DNA of 63,277 nucleotides from Streptomyces sp. NRRL WC-3605 (GTDB lineage Bacteria; Actinomycetota; Actinomycetes; Streptomycetales; Streptomycetaceae). The notes under the pieces are model-generated. The model searched no databases and was not told the DNA's origin. It worked only from the letters and a program-made list of their open reading frames with translations. Of the stretch, positions 51,067 to 61,338 are shown in pieces (positions within the stretch are counted from its first letter, which is position 1; the number at the start of each line of letters is the position of its first letter). Made by a program: the position numbers and the translations under genes. Where the stretch lies: NCBI RefSeq assembly GCF_001509795.1, contig NZ_LLZN01000065.1, positions 1 through 63,277 on the forward strand. The letters are read 5' to 3'.

Positions 51067-52524
51067 GTGAGCACGGGGACTTCGACAGGTTTCTGCCGAA
51101 TCACCATCGCAGCACCGGACAGCCGTGTCGACGTCGCGCTGCCCGAGGACCTGCCGATCCAGGACCTCTTTCCCGAGATCGTGAGGCTCTCGGGCCTGGT
51201 CCAGTCGGACACCAGCCCCTCGGGTTACCACCTCGTCACCCGTGAGGGACAGGTGCTCGACGCCAGCCGTTCGTTGCTGGAGCACCGGGTCAGGGACGGC
51301 GAGGTGCTGCTGCTGCGCACCTTCGCGGACTCGCTGCCGCCGGCCGTGCACGACGACGTGGTGGACGCCATCGCCGCCGCCGTCAAGCAGGACCTGCGCA
51401 GCTGGAACGACAACCTGATGCGGCTCGCCGGCCTCGTCGCCGGGTCCCTGCTGCTGGTCATGCTCGGTTTCGTGTTCTGGTTCGCCGACCCGGTCCGGCA
51501 CGACATGCACGGACTGCAGGGCATCCTCGCCGGTGTCACCGCGATCGCCCTGACCGCCCTCGCCGGTGTCCGCGCCCGTGTCTACGACGACCGGGGCTCC
51601 GCCGTCGCCCTCGGCATCTCGGCACTGCCGCACGCGCTGATCGCCGGCTCCGGCGCCATCCCGCAGGACGCGGGGGAGGGCCCCGGACGCATCCAGTTCC
51701 TGGTCGGCTGCGTCGCCGTGCTCCTCGTCTCCGTCGTCCTGATCATGCTGCTGCCGCAGGGCGACGCCCCGTTCGTGGCCGCCGCGCTCGCCTCCGCGAT
51801 CGGCACGCTCGCCGTGTTCTGCGGGGTGCTCACCGAGGCCGAGCCCCGCGAGATCGCCGCCGGCACCGCCGTCGTCGCCCTGGCCGTCGTCGGCTTCCTG
51901 CCCGGCTGGTCGGCCCGCTTCGCCAAGCTCCCCATCGGCTTCCGCAACCCCGAGGACCTGGCCCGCGCCCGCCGCGAGGGCCGCGACGGGGACCTGGAGG
52001 CCGTCGACGTCCAGCGCATCGTCGCCCAGACCAGCCGCGGCCACGAGCTCCTGCTCGGCCTGGTCGGCGGATGCGCCGCGGTCATCGTCGGCTCCGCCGG
52101 CGCCGTGCTCGGCTTCAGCGACAGCGGCTGGGCCCAGCTGCTCGCCCTGTGCACCGGCCTGGCCGCGATGCTGCGCGCCCGGCTCTTCCGCTATACCGCG
52201 CAGGTGACGTGCCTGTTCGTGGCCGGCGTCGTCACCCTCGCCCTGCTGGTCCTCGGCCTCGCGATCTCTCCGCCGGCCGACATCATCATGGACCTGCTCC
52301 AGGGCAACTCCGGACCGGTCGACGTACGCACCCTCTGGCTCGGAGCCTCCGTCGGCGCGGGCGTCCTCCTGCTCATCGCGATCGCCCTGATCGTGCCGCA
52401 GAAGGGGCTGTCGCCCTTCTGGGGCCGCATGCTGGACCTCGCCGACTCGCTGGTGCTGCTCTCCCTGGTGCCGATCTGCCTGGCCGTCCTCGACGTGTAC
52501 GCCGAGGTCCGCGGCGGATTCTGA
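51067..52524 (+). CDS. eccD: Type VII secretion protein EccD
   Basis: EccD forms the multi-helix membrane core of the ESX complex. From GTG 51067 (GCAGGGGG eight bases upstream) the 485-residue product starts with a ubiquitin-like cytosolic domain of about 95 residues (CRITIAAPDSRVDVALPEDL, HLVTREGQVLD, LEHRVRDGEVLLLR). About 11 membrane helices follow from residue ~118 to 478. Length and layout match the family. It is transcribed divergently from eccC, completing the core far from eccB and eccE. Confidence 0.93.
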   Translation: MSTGTSTGFCRITIAAPDSRVDVALPEDLPIQDLFPEIVRLSGLVQSDTSPSGYHLVTREGQVLDASRSLLEHRVRDGEVLLLRTFADSLPPAVHDDVVDAIAAAVKQDLRSWNDNLMRLAGLVAGSLLLVMLGFVFWFADPVRHDMHGLQGILAGVTAIALTALAGVRARVYDDRGSAVALGISALPHALIAGSGAIPQDAGEGPGRIQFLVGCVAVLLVSVVLIMLLPQGDAPFVAAALASAIGTLAVFCGVLTEAEPREIAAGTAVVALAVVGFLPGWSARFAKLPIGFRNPEDLARARREGRDGDLEAVDVQRIVAQTSRGHELLLGLVGGCAAVIVGSAGAVLGFSDSGWAQLLALCTGLAAMLRARLFRYTAQVTCLFVAGVVTLALLVLGLAISPPADIIMDLLQGNSGPVDVRTLWLGASVGAGVLLLIAIALIVPQKGLSPFWGRMLDLADSLVLLSLVPICLAVLDVYAEVRGGF

Positions 52525-52574
52525 CCCGGTCGCTGCCGGGGAGGGCCCCGTCCGGGGGCGTGCCTCGGGGCTGG

Positions 52575-52580
52575 TACGCT
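52575..52580 (+). promoter_or_regulatory. Possible -10 element for rpsO
   Basis: TACGCT in the 197-base spacer before rpsO is a plausible Streptomyces -10, giving a leader of about 135 bases in which S15 autoregulation could operate. No clear -35. Confidence 0.3.
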
Positions 52581-52721
52581 GTGTGACGGCCGTTTGTGTA
52601 CGCGCCCCCGGTCCACCTGGGGGCTGCGCCCAGCGGATCCCCGCCTCCCGAGTCACGGAAGCTCCCCTGAGATGCAGACCAGGGGCACTCGGTGGCAACA
52701 GAAGACACCCAAGGAGTACGC

Positions 52722-53009
52722 GTGCCGCTCGACGCCGCTACGAAGAAGCAGATCATCAGCGAGTTCGGCCAGAAGGAGGGCGACACCGGCTCCCCCGAGG
52801 TCCAGGTCGCCATGCTCTCCCGTCGGATCTCCGACCTGACCGAGCACCTCAAGACCCACAAGCACGACCACCACTCCCGTCGTGGTCTGCTGATCCTGGT
52901 CGGTCAGCGTCGCCGCCTTCTGCAGTACCTGGCCAAGAAGGACATCCAGCGCTTCCGTACGCTGGTCGACCGCCTCGGCATCCGCCGCGGTGCGGCGGGC
53001 GCCAAGTAG
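52722..53009 (+). CDS. rpsO: 30S ribosomal protein S15
   Basis: S15 binds 16S rRNA in the central domain of the small subunit. I start at GTG 52722, six bases after AAGGAG, giving the usual 95 residues from [11 protein letters not shown]; an ATG at 52692 would add ten unrelated residues. Family motifs [24 protein letters not shown] and [12 protein letters not shown] are complete. It heads the rpsO-pnp unit conserved across bacteria. Confidence 0.97.
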   Translation: MPLDAATKKQIISEFGQKEGDTGSPEVQVAMLSRRISDLTEHLKTHKHDHHSRRGLLILVGQRRRLLQYLAKKDIQRFRTLVDRLGIRRGAAGAK

Positions 53010-53020
53010 GACGCCATGAG

Positions 53021-53054
53021 GGGAGCGGTTCCCGACGACTCGGGGGCCGCTCCC
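53021..53054 (+). terminator. rpsO-pnp intergenic hairpin
   Basis: The arms GGGAGCGG..CCCGA and TCGGG..CCGCTCCC form a long stem followed by TTTGCC, 12 bases after rpsO. In S. coelicolor the rpsO-pnp read-through transcript is known to be cut by RNase III in this spacer, so the hairpin may both terminate partly and serve as that site. Confidence 0.7.
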
Positions 53055-53343
53055 TTTGCCGTACATGCGGAAACCGCCCGCACGTGCGGAAACATGCGGA
53101 CTGTCACTCACGCTTTGTAGTGTGGTAGCACAACGCATGACGTGGAACACGGAACGATGTGGTCCACGGCACGAGGAGAAGCGCGCCTAGCCGCCGCCGG
53201 TCCTCGGTAGTGGCCCCCGGGGGGAAGCGATCCCCGGGTGCTTCGATCGAAGACCGGCCCGCACCGAGCGCTTCTCCGCCACCGTCCCCCTGCCACACGG
53301 GCAGCCGGCGGACAAAAGACGACAAGTAACGGAGAAAACGCTA
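53055..53343. other. rpsO-pnp spacer and pnp leader
   Basis: About 290 bases without a gene. It likely holds a second promoter for pnp; a TAGTGTGGT stretch near 53117-53125 is a weak -10 candidate. The inverted motif CGGAAACCGCCCGCACGTGCGG near 53070 may fold. Confidence 0.4.
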
Positions 53344-55559
53344 GTGGAGAACGAGACCCACTACGCCGAGGCCGTCATCGACAACGGCTCCTTCGGCACC
53401 CGCACCATCCGCTTCGAGACGGGCCGGCTGGCCAAGCAGGCCGCCGGTTCCGCCGTGGCGTACCTGGACGACGACACCATGGTGCTGTCGGCCACCACCG
53501 CCTCCAAGAACCCCAAGGACCAGCTCGACTTCTTCCCCCTCACGGTGGACGTCGAGGAGCGGATGTACGCGGCCGGCAAGATCCCCGGCAGCTTCTTCCG
53601 CCGTGAGGGCCGTCCCTCCGAGGACGCCATCCTCACCTGCCGCCTGATCGACCGCCCGCTGCGCCCCTCCTTCAAGAAGGGCCTGCGCAACGAGATCCAG
53701 GTCGTCGCCACGATCATGGCGCTCAACCCCGACCACCTGTACGACGTCGTGGCGATCAACGCCGCGTCCGCGTCGACGCAGCTGGCCGGCCTGCCCTTCT
53801 CCGGCCCGATCGGCGGCGTCCGCGTCGCGCTGATCAACGGCCAGTGGGTCGCCTTCCCCACGCACACCGAGCTCGAGGACGCCGTCTTCGACATGGTCGT
53901 CGCGGGCCGCACCCTGGAGGACGGCGACGTCGCGATCATGATGGTCGAGGCCGAGGCCACCGACAAGACCATCCAGCTGGTCAAGGGCGGTGCCGAGGCG
54001 CCGACCGAGGAGGTCGTCGCCGCCGGTCTCGAGGCCGCGAAGCCCTTCATCAAGGTCCTGTGCAAGGCCCAGGCCGACCTCGCCGCGAAGGCCGCCAAGC
54101 CGACCGGCGAGTTCCCGATCTTCCTCGACTACCAGGACGACGTCCTGGAGGCGCTCTCCGCCGCCGTCCGCCCGGAGCTCGCCTCCGCGCTGACCATCGC
54201 CGGCAAGCAGGAGCGCGAGGCCGAGCTGGACCGCGTCAAGGCGCTCGCCGCCGAGAAGCTCCTCCCGGAGTTCGAGGGCCGCGAGAAGGAGATCTCCGCC
54301 GCGTACCGCTCCCTGACCAAGCAGCTCGTCCGCGAGCGCGTGATCAAGGAGAAGAAGCGCATCGACGGCCGCGGCGTCACGGACATCCGTACGCTCGCCG
54401 CCGAGGTCGAGGCCATCCCGCGCGTGCACGGCTCCGCGGTGTTCGAGCGTGGCGAGACCCAGATCCTGGGCGTCACCACCCTCAACATGCTCCGCATGGA
54501 GCAGCAGCTGGACACCCTCTCCCCGGTGACCCGCAAGCGCTACATGCACAACTACAACTTCCCGCCGTACTCCACCGGCGAGACCGGCCGCGTCGGCTCC
54601 CCGAAGCGCCGCGAGATCGGCCACGGCGCCCTCGCCGAGCGCGCCCTGGTCCCGGTCCTGCCGACCCGCGAGGAGTTCCCCTACGCGATCCGCCAGGTCT
54701 CCGAGGCGCTGAGCTCCAACGGCTCGACGTCCATGGGCTCGGTCTGCGCCTCCACCATGTCGCTGCTGAACGCCGGTGTGCCGCTGAAGGCCCCCGTCGC
54801 CGGTATCGCCATGGGCCTGATCTCCCAGGAGATCGAGGGCGAGACGCACTACGTCACCCTCACCGACATCCTCGGTGCGGAGGACGCCTTCGGCGACATG
54901 GACTTCAAGGTCGCCGGCACCAAGGAGTTCGTGACCGCCCTCCAGCTCGACACCAAGCTGGACGGCATCCCGGCCTCCGTCCTGGCCGCGGCCCTGAAGC
55001 AGGCCCGTGACGCCCGCCTCCACATCCTCGACGTGATGATGGAAGCGATCGACACGCCGGACGAGATGTCCCCGAACGCGCCGCGGATCATCACCGTGAA
55101 GATCCCGGTCGACAAGATCGGTGAGGTCATCGGCCCCAAGGGCAAGATGATCAACCAGATCCAGGAGGACACCGGCGCCGAGATCACGATCGAGGACGAC
55201 GGCACCATCTACATCGGTGCCGCCGACGGCCCGGCCGCCGAGGCCGCCCGCGCCACGATCAACGGCATCGCCAACCCGACCATGCCGGAGGTCGGCGAGC
55301 GCTACCTGGGCACCGTCGTGAAGACGACGACCTTCGGCGCGTTCGTCTCGCTGCTGCCCGGCAAGGACGGTCTGCTGCACATCTCGCAGATCCGCAAGCT
55401 CGCCGGTGGCAAGCGCGTGGAGAACGTCGAGGACGTCCTCGGCGTGGGCCAGAAGGTCCAGGTCGAGATCGCCGAGATCGACTCCCGCGGGAAGCTCTCC
55501 CTCGTCCCCGTGATCGAGGGCGAAGAGGACTCCGCCGACAAGAAGGACGACGCCGACAA

Positions 55560-55563
<4 letters not shown>
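53344..55563 (+). CDS. pnp: Polynucleotide phosphorylase / guanosine pentaphosphate synthetase I
   Basis: PNPase degrades RNA 3'-5' with phosphate and adds 3' tails; in Streptomyces it is also called GpsI. From GTG 53344 the 739-residue product has two RNase PH-like halves ([25 protein letters not shown]; then [20 protein letters not shown] and the catalytic [11 protein letters not shown] region). These are followed by a KH domain ([16 protein letters not shown]) and an S1 domain ([26 protein letters not shown]). Its stop overlaps the GTG of the M16 peptidase (GTGA), so the two are coupled. Confidence 0.97.
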
Positions 55564-57720
<2,157 letters not shown>

Positions 57721-57734
57721 CACGAGACCCACTG

Positions 57735-58187
57735 ATGCGCGCGAAGATCTCCTACGCCGTGACGGCCGCCGTCCTGGTCGTCTACTTCGTCCTGGTCGGC
57801 AGCCGGGGCGTCATGCTCATCCAGTCCGGCACCGTCATCACGGTCACCTTCGGAGTGGCCGTGCTGATCTTGCCGGTCATCGGCGTCTGGTTCCTGTGGA
57901 AGAACACCCAGTTCGTCCGCCGGGCCAACGCCCTGGCCGCCGAGCTCGACGCCGAGGGCGGCCTGCCCCCCGACGAGCTGCGGCGCACCCCCAGCGGCCG
58001 TATCGACCGCGACTCCGCCGACGAGGTCTTCACCCGGCGCAAGGCCGAGACCGAGGCCGCCCCCGACGACTGGCGCAGCTGGTTCCGCCTCGCCGTCGCC
58101 TACCACGACGCCCGTGACACCCCGCGGGCCCGCAAGGCCATGCAGCGCGCCATCGCCCTGCACGACGGCAGGACCGTCGACGCCTGA
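57735..58187 (+). CDS. Membrane protein with TPR-like C-terminus
   Basis: The 150-residue product starts 15 bases after dapB. Two membrane helices (about 7-22 and 33-55) are followed by a charged linker. A soluble end (DDWRSWFRLAVAYHDARDTPRARKAMQRAIALHDG) looks like one tetratricopeptide repeat. The gene is conserved beside dapB in Streptomyces. Function unknown; probably a scaffold at the membrane. Confidence 0.85.
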   Translation: MRAKISYAVTAAVLVVYFVLVGSRGVMLIQSGTVITVTFGVAVLILPVIGVWFLWKNTQFVRRANALAAELDAEGGLPPDELRRTPSGRIDRDSADEVFTRRKAETEAAPDDWRSWFRLAVAYHDARDTPRARKAMQRAIALHDGRTVDA

Positions 58188-58195
58188 CCCGCATG

Positions 58196-58235
58196 CGTGA
58201 GGGGCCGGCCCACCACCGTGGACCGGCCCCTCACG
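58196..58235. terminator. Bidirectional terminator between convergent genes
   Basis: An 18-bp stem with a single mismatch and a 4-base loop lies exactly between the stops of the genes at 57735 (+) and 58247 (-). It should end transcription from both sides. Confidence 0.85.
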
Positions 58236-58246
58236 CGCGCTCCGGT

Positions 58247-58804
58247 TCAGCCGCGCGCGTTCTCCGCGGCCCACGCCTCGACGGCGTCGGTGGCCCGGTC
58301 GAACGCGGCGAGACGGGCGAGGAAGTCCGCGCTGTGCGTGGTCATCAGCACCGGCATGTCGTCCGCCGCCCCCCGCCCCTGGCGTACGAGGAGCAGCGCC
58401 TGCCCCTGCACGGTCCGGGGAAGCCCCAGCCAGCGCACCGGCTGCTGCACCGTCCGCACGGTGGCCACCTGCTGCCAGGGCACCGTGCGTGTGGTGAGGA
58501 ACCGGACGTGGCGCAGGCCCTGGGAGCTCACCCACACGCCGATGCGCAGCAGACGCAGCGCCCCGCCGATGATGACGAGCGCCATGCCGAACACGGTGGC
58601 GGCCGCGGTCATGGTGCCGGTCAGGGCGATGACGACCGCGGCGAACAGCACGTAGGAGGCGAGCAGCAGCCAGAGCGCTGCCGCGCCCACCCGCCACGGC
58701 CCGGGACGGTAGGGCCGCCGCCAGCGCTCGTGGTCGTCGAAGGGCAGCGCGACGTCGTCGGCTGCCTCGAACGCGCGGTCGGCCGTCAGGAAGGGCAGGG
58801 GCAC
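58247..58804 (-). CDS. PH-domain membrane protein
   Basis: The 185-residue product has an N-terminal cytosolic part, two membrane helices (about 40-60 and 66-82) and then a segment of PH-domain type: GVWVSSQGLRHVRFLTTRTVPWQQVATVR, with GQALLLVRQGRG. Such bacterial PH-like proteins sit at the inner face of the membrane. Conserved in Streptomyces beside thyX. Precise role unknown. Confidence 0.82.
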   Translation of the reverse strand: MPLPFLTADRAFEAADDVALPFDDHERWRRPYRPGPWRVGAAALWLLLASYVLFAAVVIALTGTMTAAATVFGMALVIIGGALRLLRIGVWVSSQGLRHVRFLTTRTVPWQQVATVRTVQQPVRWLGLPRTVQGQALLLVRQGRGAADDMPVLMTTHSADFLARLAAFDRATDAVEAWAAENARG

Positions 58805-58894
58805 GGCTGGTCCTCACTCAATCCATGCATGGGCTGTGCCCGGTGAGGCTACCGAGACGGATGAGCACTCACCACCCTTGGGGGTCCGAAGGGG

Positions 58895-59131
58895 TCAGCG
58901 CCAGTCGGACGCCTGCGACTGCTGGGTGCCGGAGTGGGTGTCGGTCGACAGGGCCGGCGTGCCGATCACCAGGGAGCCGACGAGACCGGCGACGAGGGTG
59001 AGACCGAGCAGGGCGCGGCCTGCCAGTTGCCCCAGGGTGGGCCGCTCACGGGGTGGGGGAGTGACATTGCTGCGGAACCGGTCGGCCTCGGCGACGAAGG
59101 CGAAGGGAACGGGCTCGCGCCGGCGAAGCAT
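58895..59131 (-). CDS. Small single-pass membrane protein
   Basis: I start at ATG 59131 (GAGGAGA nine bases upstream), giving 78 residues; frames opening upstream add a non-conserved-looking stretch. There is one helix (AGRALLGLTLVAGLVGSLVIG, about 37-57) with a Pro/Arg-rich cytosolic side and a Ser/Thr/Gln outer tail. Unknown function. Confidence 0.7.
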   Translation of the reverse strand: MLRRREPVPFAFVAEADRFRSNVTPPPRERPTLGQLAGRALLGLTLVAGLVGSLVIGTPALSTDTHSGTQQSQASDWR

Positions 59132-59331
59132 GGGGAGTCGTCTCCTCTCGGGATGCGTAGGGGTGATCGTCATCAGGACAGACGAACGAATGCCCCAATC
59201 GGTGCCCGGTTTCACCGAATTCACAGAAATTCGCCGGCGTATGTCGCGACCCGGCACCGATCGCCCCGTTGTCAGAGCCGGGCCGTAGAGTGGGCGCCGC
59301 CCGAAGCCGTGATGGAAGGACCTCCCCCGCC

Positions 59332-60072
59332 GTGACCGACACCCCCGCCGCCGACCTCAAACCCAGCTTCCGCAGCGATGTCACCGTGGAGCTGGTCAAG
59401 CACAGCGCGGCCGACTCCGACGTGCTGTGGGCCGCCCGTGTCTCCACCGCCGGCGAGCAGTCCCTGGACGAGCTGAAGAAGGACCCGGAGCGCTCCAAGG
59501 GCCTGATCAACTACCTGATGCGGGACCGGCACGGCAGCCCCTTCGAGCACAACTCGATGACCTTCTTCATCAGCGCCCCGATCTTCGTCTTCCGCGAGTT
59601 CATGCGGCACCGCGTGGGCTGGTCGTACAACGAGGAGAGCGGCCGCTACCGGGAGCTCCAGCCCGTCTTCTACGTCCCGGACGAGTCCCGCAAGCTCGTG
59701 CAGGAGGGCCGCCCCGGCAAGTACGTCTTCGTGGAGGGCACCCAGGCCCAGCAGGAGCTCGTCGGCCGCGTCATGGAGGACTCCTACCGGCAGGCGTACG
59801 AGGCGTACCAGGAGATGCTGGCCGCCGGCGTCGCCCGCGAGGTCGCCCGCTCGGTCCTCCCGGTCGGCCTGTTCTCCTCGATGTACGCCACGTGCAACGC
59901 ACGCTCGCTGATGCACTTCCTGGGCCTGCGCACCCAGCACGAGCTGGCCAAGGTCCCGTCCTTCCCGCAGCGCGAGATCGAGATGGTCGGGGAGCGCATG
60001 GAGGAGGAGTGGGCCAGGCTCATGCCGCTCACGTACGCCGCCTTCAACGCGAACGGCCGGGTGGCGCCGTAA
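59332..60072 (+). CDS. thyX: FAD-dependent thymidylate synthase ThyX
   Basis: ThyX makes dTMP from dUMP using methylene-THF and NADPH through FAD. From GTG 59332 the 246-residue protein has the substrate helix HGSPFEHNSMTFFI and the ThyX motif RHRVGWSYNEESGR (residues 92-105). The motif is one residue longer between RHR and the serine than the textbook RHRxxSxxxxSxR. The end HFLGLRTQHELAKVPSFPQREIEMVG is also typical. TAGAGT at 59286-59291 may be its -10. Some longer upstream frames are unlikely starts. Confidence 0.95.
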   Translation: MTDTPAADLKPSFRSDVTVELVKHSAADSDVLWAARVSTAGEQSLDELKKDPERSKGLINYLMRDRHGSPFEHNSMTFFISAPIFVFREFMRHRVGWSYNEESGRYRELQPVFYVPDESRKLVQEGRPGKYVFVEGTQAQQELVGRVMEDSYRQAYEAYQEMLAAGVAREVARSVLPVGLFSSMYATCNARSLMHFLGLRTQHELAKVPSFPQREIEMVGERMEEEWARLMPLTYAAFNANGRVAP

Positions 60073-60132
60073 CACGACCGCCCCGAAGCGGTCGGTACGG
60101 CAGCGCGGCGTCAGCCTCGCGAAGTGTCCGTA

Positions 60133-60162
60133 TTGCGGCATTTAGAGAAGTTCATCTAGCCT
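60133..60162 (+). promoter_or_regulatory. Promoter-like pair upstream of dapA
   Basis: TTGCGG (60133-60138) and TAGCCT (60157-60162) are 18 bases apart, which is close to the Streptomyces vegetative consensus. Transcription would begin near 60169, directly before the hairpin at 60174. Confidence 0.45.
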
Positions 60163-60173
60163 GATCAAACGGA

Positions 60174-60211
60174 CCCGGCACTGCTTGAACCCCCGAGCAG
60201 GCAGTGCCGGG
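60174..60211 (+). terminator. Strong hairpin between thyX and dapA; possible tiny transcript terminator or attenuator
   Basis: Perfect 11-bp arms CCCGGCACTGC/GCAGTGCCGGG with a 16-base loop are followed by TCCTTATTTGTCCT. It could end thyX transcription, or, with the promoter just upstream, end a ~50-nt RNA or attenuate dapA. Confidence 0.7.
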
Positions 60212-60272
60212 CTCCTTATTTGTCCTGACTTTGCCGCACCCCCCGAGGGCAGACCCGGCCGTGCGCAACGAG

Positions 60273-60278
60273 TAGCGT
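60273..60278 (+). promoter_or_regulatory. Possible -10 of a leaderless dapA transcript
   Basis: TAGCGT lies seven bases before the dapA ATG at 60286, and there is no ribosome site. If this is the -10, transcription starts at or next to the AUG. No clear -35 is visible. Confidence 0.4.
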
Positions 60279-60285
60279 GTAACCC

Positions 60286-61185
60286 ATGGCTCCGACCTCG
60301 ACTCCGCAGACCCCCTTCGGGCGGGTCCTCACCGCCATGATCACGCCCTTCACGGCGGACGGCGTACTCGATCTCGACGGCGCGCAGCGGCTCGCCACGC
60401 ACCTGGTGGACGCAGGCAATGACGGCCTGATCATCAACGGCACCACCGGTGAGTCGCCCACCACGAGCAACGCGGAGAAAAAGGACCTCGTACGCGCCGT
60501 GCTGGAGGCCGTCGGCGACCGGGCGCACGTGGTGGCCGGGGTCGGCACCAACGACACCCGGCACAGCCTGGAGCTCGCCCACGACGCGGAGCAGGTGGGC
60601 GCTCACGGCCTGCTGGTCGTCACGCCGTACTACAACAAGCCCCCGCAGGAGGGCCTGTACCGGCACTTCAAGGCCATCGCCGACAGCACCGGCCTGCCCG
60701 TCATGCTCTACGACATCCCCGGCCGCAGCGGTGTCCCGATCAGCACCGAGACGATCGTCCGGCTCGCCGAGCACCCGCGCATCGTGGCCAACAAGGACGC
60801 CAAGGGCGACCTCGGCCGCGCCAGCTGGACCATCGCCCGCTCCGGCCTCGCCTGGTACTCCGGCGACGACATGCTGAACCTGCCGCTGCTCTCCGTGGGC
60901 GCCGTCGGCTTCGTCTCCGTCGTCGGCCACGTCGTCACCCCGGACCTGCGCGCGCTCATCGAGGCGTACACCTCCGGTGACGTGCAGAAGGCCACCGAGA
61001 TCCACCAGAAGCTGCTCCCGGTCTACACCGGCATGTTCCGCACGCAGGGCGTCATGACCACCAAGGCGGCACTCACCCTCCAGGGCCTGCCCGCGGGACC
61101 GCTGCGGGCCCCCATGGTGGAGTGCTCCCCCGAGGAGATCGAGCAGCTCAAGATCGATCTTGCCGCCGGCGGGGTACAGCTCTAA
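60286..61185 (+). CDS. dapA: 4-hydroxy-tetrahydrodipicolinate synthase
   Basis: DapA condenses pyruvate and aspartate semialdehyde, the first committed step to lysine/DAP. The 299-residue TIM-barrel protein has GTTGESPT (T54, T55), Y142 in LYDIPGRSG and the Schiff-base lysine K170 in ANKDAKGD. It lacks a ribosome site upstream of its ATG, consistent with leaderless translation. It lies upstream of rnj after 153 bases. Confidence 0.97.
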   Translation: MAPTSTPQTPFGRVLTAMITPFTADGVLDLDGAQRLATHLVDAGNDGLIINGTTGESPTTSNAEKKDLVRAVLEAVGDRAHVVAGVGTNDTRHSLELAHDAEQVGAHGLLVVTPYYNKPPQEGLYRHFKAIADSTGLPVMLYDIPGRSGVPISTETIVRLAEHPRIVANKDAKGDLGRASWTIARSGLAWYSGDDMLNLPLLSVGAVGFVSVVGHVVTPDLRALIEAYTSGDVQKATEIHQKLLPVYTGMFRTQGVMTTKAALTLQGLPAGPLRAPMVECSPEEIEQLKIDLAAGGVQL

Positions 61186-61338
61186 ACACAGACTTCGCGC
61201 GCGAGCCGCGCACCTGACTTCACAACTGAATAGGCAGGCCACCGGTGCCTGCACCCCACAACGACAACTGCTTCTGCACGAACGTCATGCGCGCCACGTG
61301 CCCAACCGGTACGTGGCGCGTGTGGTGAGGAGAGTCTT

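Noticed and set aside
53341..55380. Long minus-strand open frame opposite pnp
   Set aside because: Asp/Gly/Val-rich shadow of the pnp coding strand; pnp itself is unambiguous.
60073..60285. Lysine riboswitch upstream of dapA
   Set aside because: The spacer is too short and shows only a single hairpin without the multi-helix core of a lysine riboswitch.
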